Source: FEN-1350 sp964386005 (GTDB lineage: Bacteria > Planctomycetota > Phycisphaerae > Sedimentisphaerales > Anaerohalosphaeraceae). Taken from it: DNA of 64,000 bases. Position numbers and translations under genes: made by a program. Each line of letters starts with the position of its first letter. Positions within the stretch are counted from its first letter, which is position 1. Of this stretch, positions 63,173 to 64,000 are shown one piece after another. The DNA lies in assembly GCA_964386005.1 (NCBI GenBank), contig CAYLSB010000014.1, positions 1-64,000 of the forward strand, in the 5' to 3' direction. The notes beneath the pieces are model-generated. The model saw only the letters and a program-made list of their open reading frames with translations. It was not told where the DNA came from and did not search any database.

Positions 63173-64000
63173 TTAATCTCCGGGAATGCTCCAGGCGCTG
63201 GTCAGCCAGTAACAGCCAATGATGCTCAGGTCGGTCATGTTCACGACGCCGTCGCCATTGACATCGGCCGAGCAGCCGGAACAGGACTGCATCCATTCTT
63301 CTGCGACGACCAGCAGGTCGGTTACATCGACATTGGGATCTCCGGCGATGTCGCCGGGGATAATCGGCTGCCAGACGAGGCGCGGATAATCTTCGCCGTC
63401 GCGGATCCGCCAATCGGCCGGATCGCCGTCGATGGAGGCATCGTCAAAGTCCCAACCGGCGGCCGTGAAGGTTACCTTTTCCATCATTTGGGCGGTGTCC
63501 AGACCAATATCGCCGTCGATCCCCATTCGGTTGATTTCCTGATTCCAGAAGCAATTCGTGACCGGACCCCCGGCGTAACCCGCCAGCCCGCCGAATGTTA
63601 CGCCGAAGATGCCGGTGTATGACAACCGGACGGCGCTATAGGAGTTTCGAAGCTCACAGGGAGTGTACAGGGATCCGACCAGGCCGCCAAGAGAGGAAGA
63701 GTTCTGGCCGACCACAATCGAACCGTGGGCACAGGAATTTTCGATGATCGACGTCTCCGGATTGGGATTGCCGGCGATCATATCGACCTGGCCCGCCAGG
63801 GCGCCGACATGCTGGGTCTTCTCGCCGCCTTCGATCGTTCCGGCGGAAAACGCATGGCGGATTGTGCCTTCGGTGAGCCAGCCGACGATGCCGCCGAGCA
63901 AGAAGCCCTTGTCGCCGCTGGAGATGTTGACGCGGGAGGCACAGCTTTCGATCAGGCCGGAAAACTGTTTTCCGACCAGCCCGCCGACTTCTGATAGGGT
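63173..64000 (-). CDS. GLUG-repeat/dockerin secreted protein (partial, 5' end outside)
   Basis: Open on the minus strand to the end of the window; the start is outside. The visible 275 residues hold several GLUG-type repeats (VGGLVGKQFSGLIESCASR, LGGIVGWLTEGTI, LGGLVGSLYTPCEL, FGGLAGYAGGPVTNCFWNQE). The C-terminus has two dockerin calcium motifs, DIAGDPNVDVTDLLVV and DVNGDGVVNMTDLSII. Such proteins are surface or secreted adhesin-like proteins in planctomycetes. It converges with the nikO gene; the 80-bp gap shows no clear terminator. Confidence 0.85.
   Translation of the reverse strand, partial: TLSEVGGLVGKQFSGLIESCASRVNISSGDKGFLLGGIVGWLTEGTIRHAFSAGTIEGGEKTQHVGALAGQVDMIAGNPNPETSIIENSCAHGSIVVGQNSSSLGGLVGSLYTPCELRNSYSAVRLSYTGIFGVTFGGLAGYAGGPVTNCFWNQEINRMGIDGDIGLDTAQMMEKVTFTAAGWDFDDASIDGDPADWRIRDGEDYPRLVWQPIIPGDIAGDPNVDVTDLLVVAEEWMQSCSGCSADVNGDGVVNMTDLSIIGCYWLTSAWSIPGD

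Noticed and set aside
18934..64000. Cellulosome-like system based on the many dockerin repeats
   Set aside because: No scaffoldin with several cohesins and no surface-anchoring SLH or sortase genes are present. Dockerin motifs are widespread in planctomycete secreted proteins without cellulosomes. Only the cohesin-like gene at 18482 deserves separate testing.

Overview
The window looks like a chromosomal segment of a Planctomycetota bacterium, most plausibly of the Phycisphaerae/Sedimentisphaerales type. This is inferred from protein content, not from a marker gene. The signs are many secreted proteins with dockerin-type calcium repeats but no scaffoldin, GLUG and LamG surface modules, BamB/PQQ-like propellers with a WSQWRGP-type start, a VIT/vWA lipoprotein, prepilin-type proteins, and the Firmicutes-like order cmk-plsC-ispH-rpsA. 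Most of the sequence is moderately GC-rich. Two islands (about 35.4-36.8 kb and 46.2-51.6 kb) are clearly more AT-rich. No tRNA, rRNA, CRISPR array, prophage or complete insertion sequence was recognised.

Layout: 0.06-1.3 kb, a metallo-beta-lactamase-fold/LamG fusion without a visible start. 1.4-5.1 kb (minus), a thiamine operon thiF-thiS-thiG-thiH plus a TSUP permease, behind a TPP riboswitch with its own terminator. 5.3-8.6 kb (minus), agmatinase and pyruvoyl arginine decarboxylase (arginine to putrescine), aroB and apt. 8.9-15.5 kb (minus), an RpoD-type sigma factor, then a GAF/PP2C phosphatase, cmk, plsC, ispH and rpsA. 15.9-20.5 kb, acylphosphatase, then a minus-strand four-gene unit: ECF sigma factor, membrane-anchored dockerin protein, secreted cohesin-like protein, VIT/vWA lipoprotein. 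20.6-21.6 kb is non-coding and rich in palindromic repeats.

21.6-28.4 kb (plus) is a heavy-metal RND efflux operon (CusCBA/CzcCBA type) led by a His/Cys-rich exported protein and a lipoprotein. 28.5-35.4 kb holds two tandem PQQ-like propeller proteins, a SnoaL-like protein and a GH106-type rhamnosidase. 35.5-36.8 kb is an AT-rich DUF488 pair. 36.9-43.7 kb is housekeeping: a short pyruvate kinase, obg, coaX, an MnmE-like GTPase and mutS. 44.0-53.9 kb is an accessory polysaccharide/secretome region: alpha/beta hydrolase, GH43-like protein, a large dockerin protein with a caspase-like C-terminus, three paralogous lipoproteins with an exact 69-bp repeat, and a heparinase II/III-like lyase.

54.1-63.1 kb is a metal-uptake region. 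On the minus strand lie nikR and a cupin gene. Divergent from them is a tightly packed plus-strand run: dockerin protein, prepilin-like protein, ZnuA/ZnuC/ZnuB-like ABC transporter, porin-like outer-membrane protein, and a nickel/cobalt ECF transporter NikMN-NikQ-NikO. The window ends inside a GLUG/dockerin protein on the minus strand.

The strongest candidates for new biology are (i) the ECF-sigma/dockerin-membrane-protein/cohesin-like/VIT-vWA operon, which resembles a surface-sensing sigma/anti-sigma system; (ii) the dockerin-caspase-like gene with its lipoprotein array and orphan fragment, laid out like a secreted effector with cognate proteins; and (iii) the NikR-linked metal-uptake operon that starts with a dockerin protein and a pseudopilin.
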